From positions 1 to 14,896 of the forward strand of contig JBBCJM010000136.1 of the NCBI GenBank assembly GCA_037190175.1: 14,896 bases of DNA. The letters run 5' to 3'. Each line of letters opens with the position of its first letter. Position 1 is the first letter of the stretch. The notes under the pieces are model-generated. The model was given only the letters and a program-made list of their open reading frames with translations. It had not been told where the DNA came from and searched no databases. Made by a program: the position numbers and the translations under genes. Positions 14,440 to 14,896 of the stretch are shown in pieces. The DNA comes from JBBCJM01 sp037190175. GTDB lineage: Bacteria > Pseudomonadota > Alphaproteobacteria > Rhodobacterales > Rhodobacteraceae.

Positions 14440-14846
14440 GCGGGCTGGCCAAGCGGCGACGGGTGCGGCTGGTGCTGGGCTCGATGGCCTTGCTGGCGCT
14501 GTCGGCGGGGCTCCTGGGCCATGCCTTCCGCGACGGCATCCAGTTCTTCCGCACCCCCACCGAGGTGGCGGAACGCCCGCCGGACGGCCGCGAGGTGTTC
14601 CGCATCGGCGGGATCGTGGAGCCGGGCAGCGTCGAGCGCGCGGGCAGCGAGGTGCGGTTCCGGGTGACCGACGGGACCTCCTCGGTCGCCGTGGTCTATG
14701 TGGGGATCACCCCGGACCTGTTCCGCGAGGGCGAGGGGGTGATCGCCACCGGCCGGCTGGTGGGCGGCACGGTGCAGGCCAGCCAGGTGCTGGCCCGCCA
14801 CGACGAGGAATATACCCCGCGGGAGTTGGCCGGGATGGAGCTGTGA
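14436..14846 (+). CDS. ccmE: Periplasmic heme chaperone CcmE
   Basis: The 136-residue protein has a short basic cytoplasmic start, one membrane anchor at ~12-28 and a beta-barrel (OB-fold) periplasmic domain. The heme-binding motif is LARHDEEYTP near the C terminus: His122 should bind heme covalently and Tyr126 should be the axial ligand (E. coli His130 and Tyr134). Other family marks are FRIGGIVEPGSV and VVYVGITPDLFREGEGV. CcmE receives heme from CcmC/CcmABD and passes it to CcmF. Its place at the end of the unit, after hemA and with an ATGA overlap, is unusual compared with ccmABCDEFGH order. ccmABCD are not in view, so heme loading must use genes elsewhere or downstream. Confidence 0.95.
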   Translation: MSGLAKRRRVRLVLGSMALLALSAGLLGHAFRDGIQFFRTPTEVAERPPDGREVFRIGGIVEPGSVERAGSEVRFRVTDGTSSVAVVYVGITPDLFREGEGVIATGRLVGGTVQASQVLARHDEEYTPRELAGMEL

Positions 14847-14850
14847 CCGG

Positions 14851-14878
14851 GGCCGGGGGCCTCCCGCCCCCCTCGGCC
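14851..14878 (+). terminator. GC-rich hairpin after ccmE, possible terminator
   Basis: GGCCGGGGG at 14851-14859 can pair with CCCCC(T)CGGCC ending at 14878, with one bulged T. It starts four bases after the ccmE stop. No T run follows, and the window ends 18 bases later, so it is only a tentative end for the operon. Confidence 0.35.
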
Positions 14879-14896
14879 TGACGGCCTGCGGGCGTT

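Noticed and set aside
1..14896. tRNA, rRNA, CRISPR array or riboswitch
   Set aside because: Nothing resembling these was seen. Intergenic gaps are at most 165 bases and contain only the sites listed.

Overview
This GC-rich window (roughly 70% GC by eye) looks like chromosome from an alphaproteobacterium, most likely Rhodobacterales. The pointers are an ALAS (Shemin-pathway) HemA very close to the Rhodobacter type, a CcmF/G/H/I/E (System I) cytochrome c assembly set, and an octaheme HaoA followed by HaoB, a pair I recall being noted in marine Rhodobacterales such as Ruegeria pomeroyi. No 16S rRNA, tRNA or other taxonomic anchor is present, so the order-level call is an inference.

Layout. (1) At 1-218 the left edge carries the C-terminal tail of an IS110-type transposase on the + strand. 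(2) At 128-2092 (- strand) lies a long-chain acyl-CoA synthetase whose stop codon sits directly against that tail. (3) A 165-base divergent gap (2093-2257) holds three TTGCG repeats spaced exactly 11 bases apart. (4) At 2258-4878 is a two-gene two-component system: a soluble PAS-PAS hybrid histidine kinase and an OmpR-family response regulator, joined by an ATGA overlap. (5) At 4998-7708 are haoA (octaheme hydroxylamine oxidoreductase family) and haoB, separated by a 78-base gap with a strong hairpin. (6) At 7851-14846 is one compact transcription unit: a MocR-family (GntR-aminotransferase) regulator, then ccmF, ccmG, ccmH, ccmI, hemA and ccmE. Gaps are 4 and 12 bases, and the other four junctions are ATGA overlaps.

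How the genes fit together. HaoA needs eight covalent hemes. The unit immediately downstream supplies the late part of System I cytochrome c maturation: the CcmE heme chaperone, CcmG/CcmH for apocytochrome thiol reduction, CcmI as apocytochrome chaperone and CcmF as the ligation core. It also carries 5-aminolevulinate synthase, the first enzyme of heme synthesis. The heme-export genes ccmABCD are not in the window, so they must lie elsewhere. The two-component system and the PLP-dependent MocR protein are the two obvious regulators. Hydroxylamine reacts readily with PLP aldehydes, so a PLP-binding regulator and a PLP-dependent ALAS beside a hydroxylamine oxidoreductase suggest a testable hydroxylamine-responsive module. 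No ammonia monooxygenase, cytochrome c554 or cM552 gene is seen, so the organism is probably not a classical ammonia oxidiser at this locus. Hydroxylamine detoxification, heterotrophic nitrification or another small nitrogen-compound conversion is more likely.
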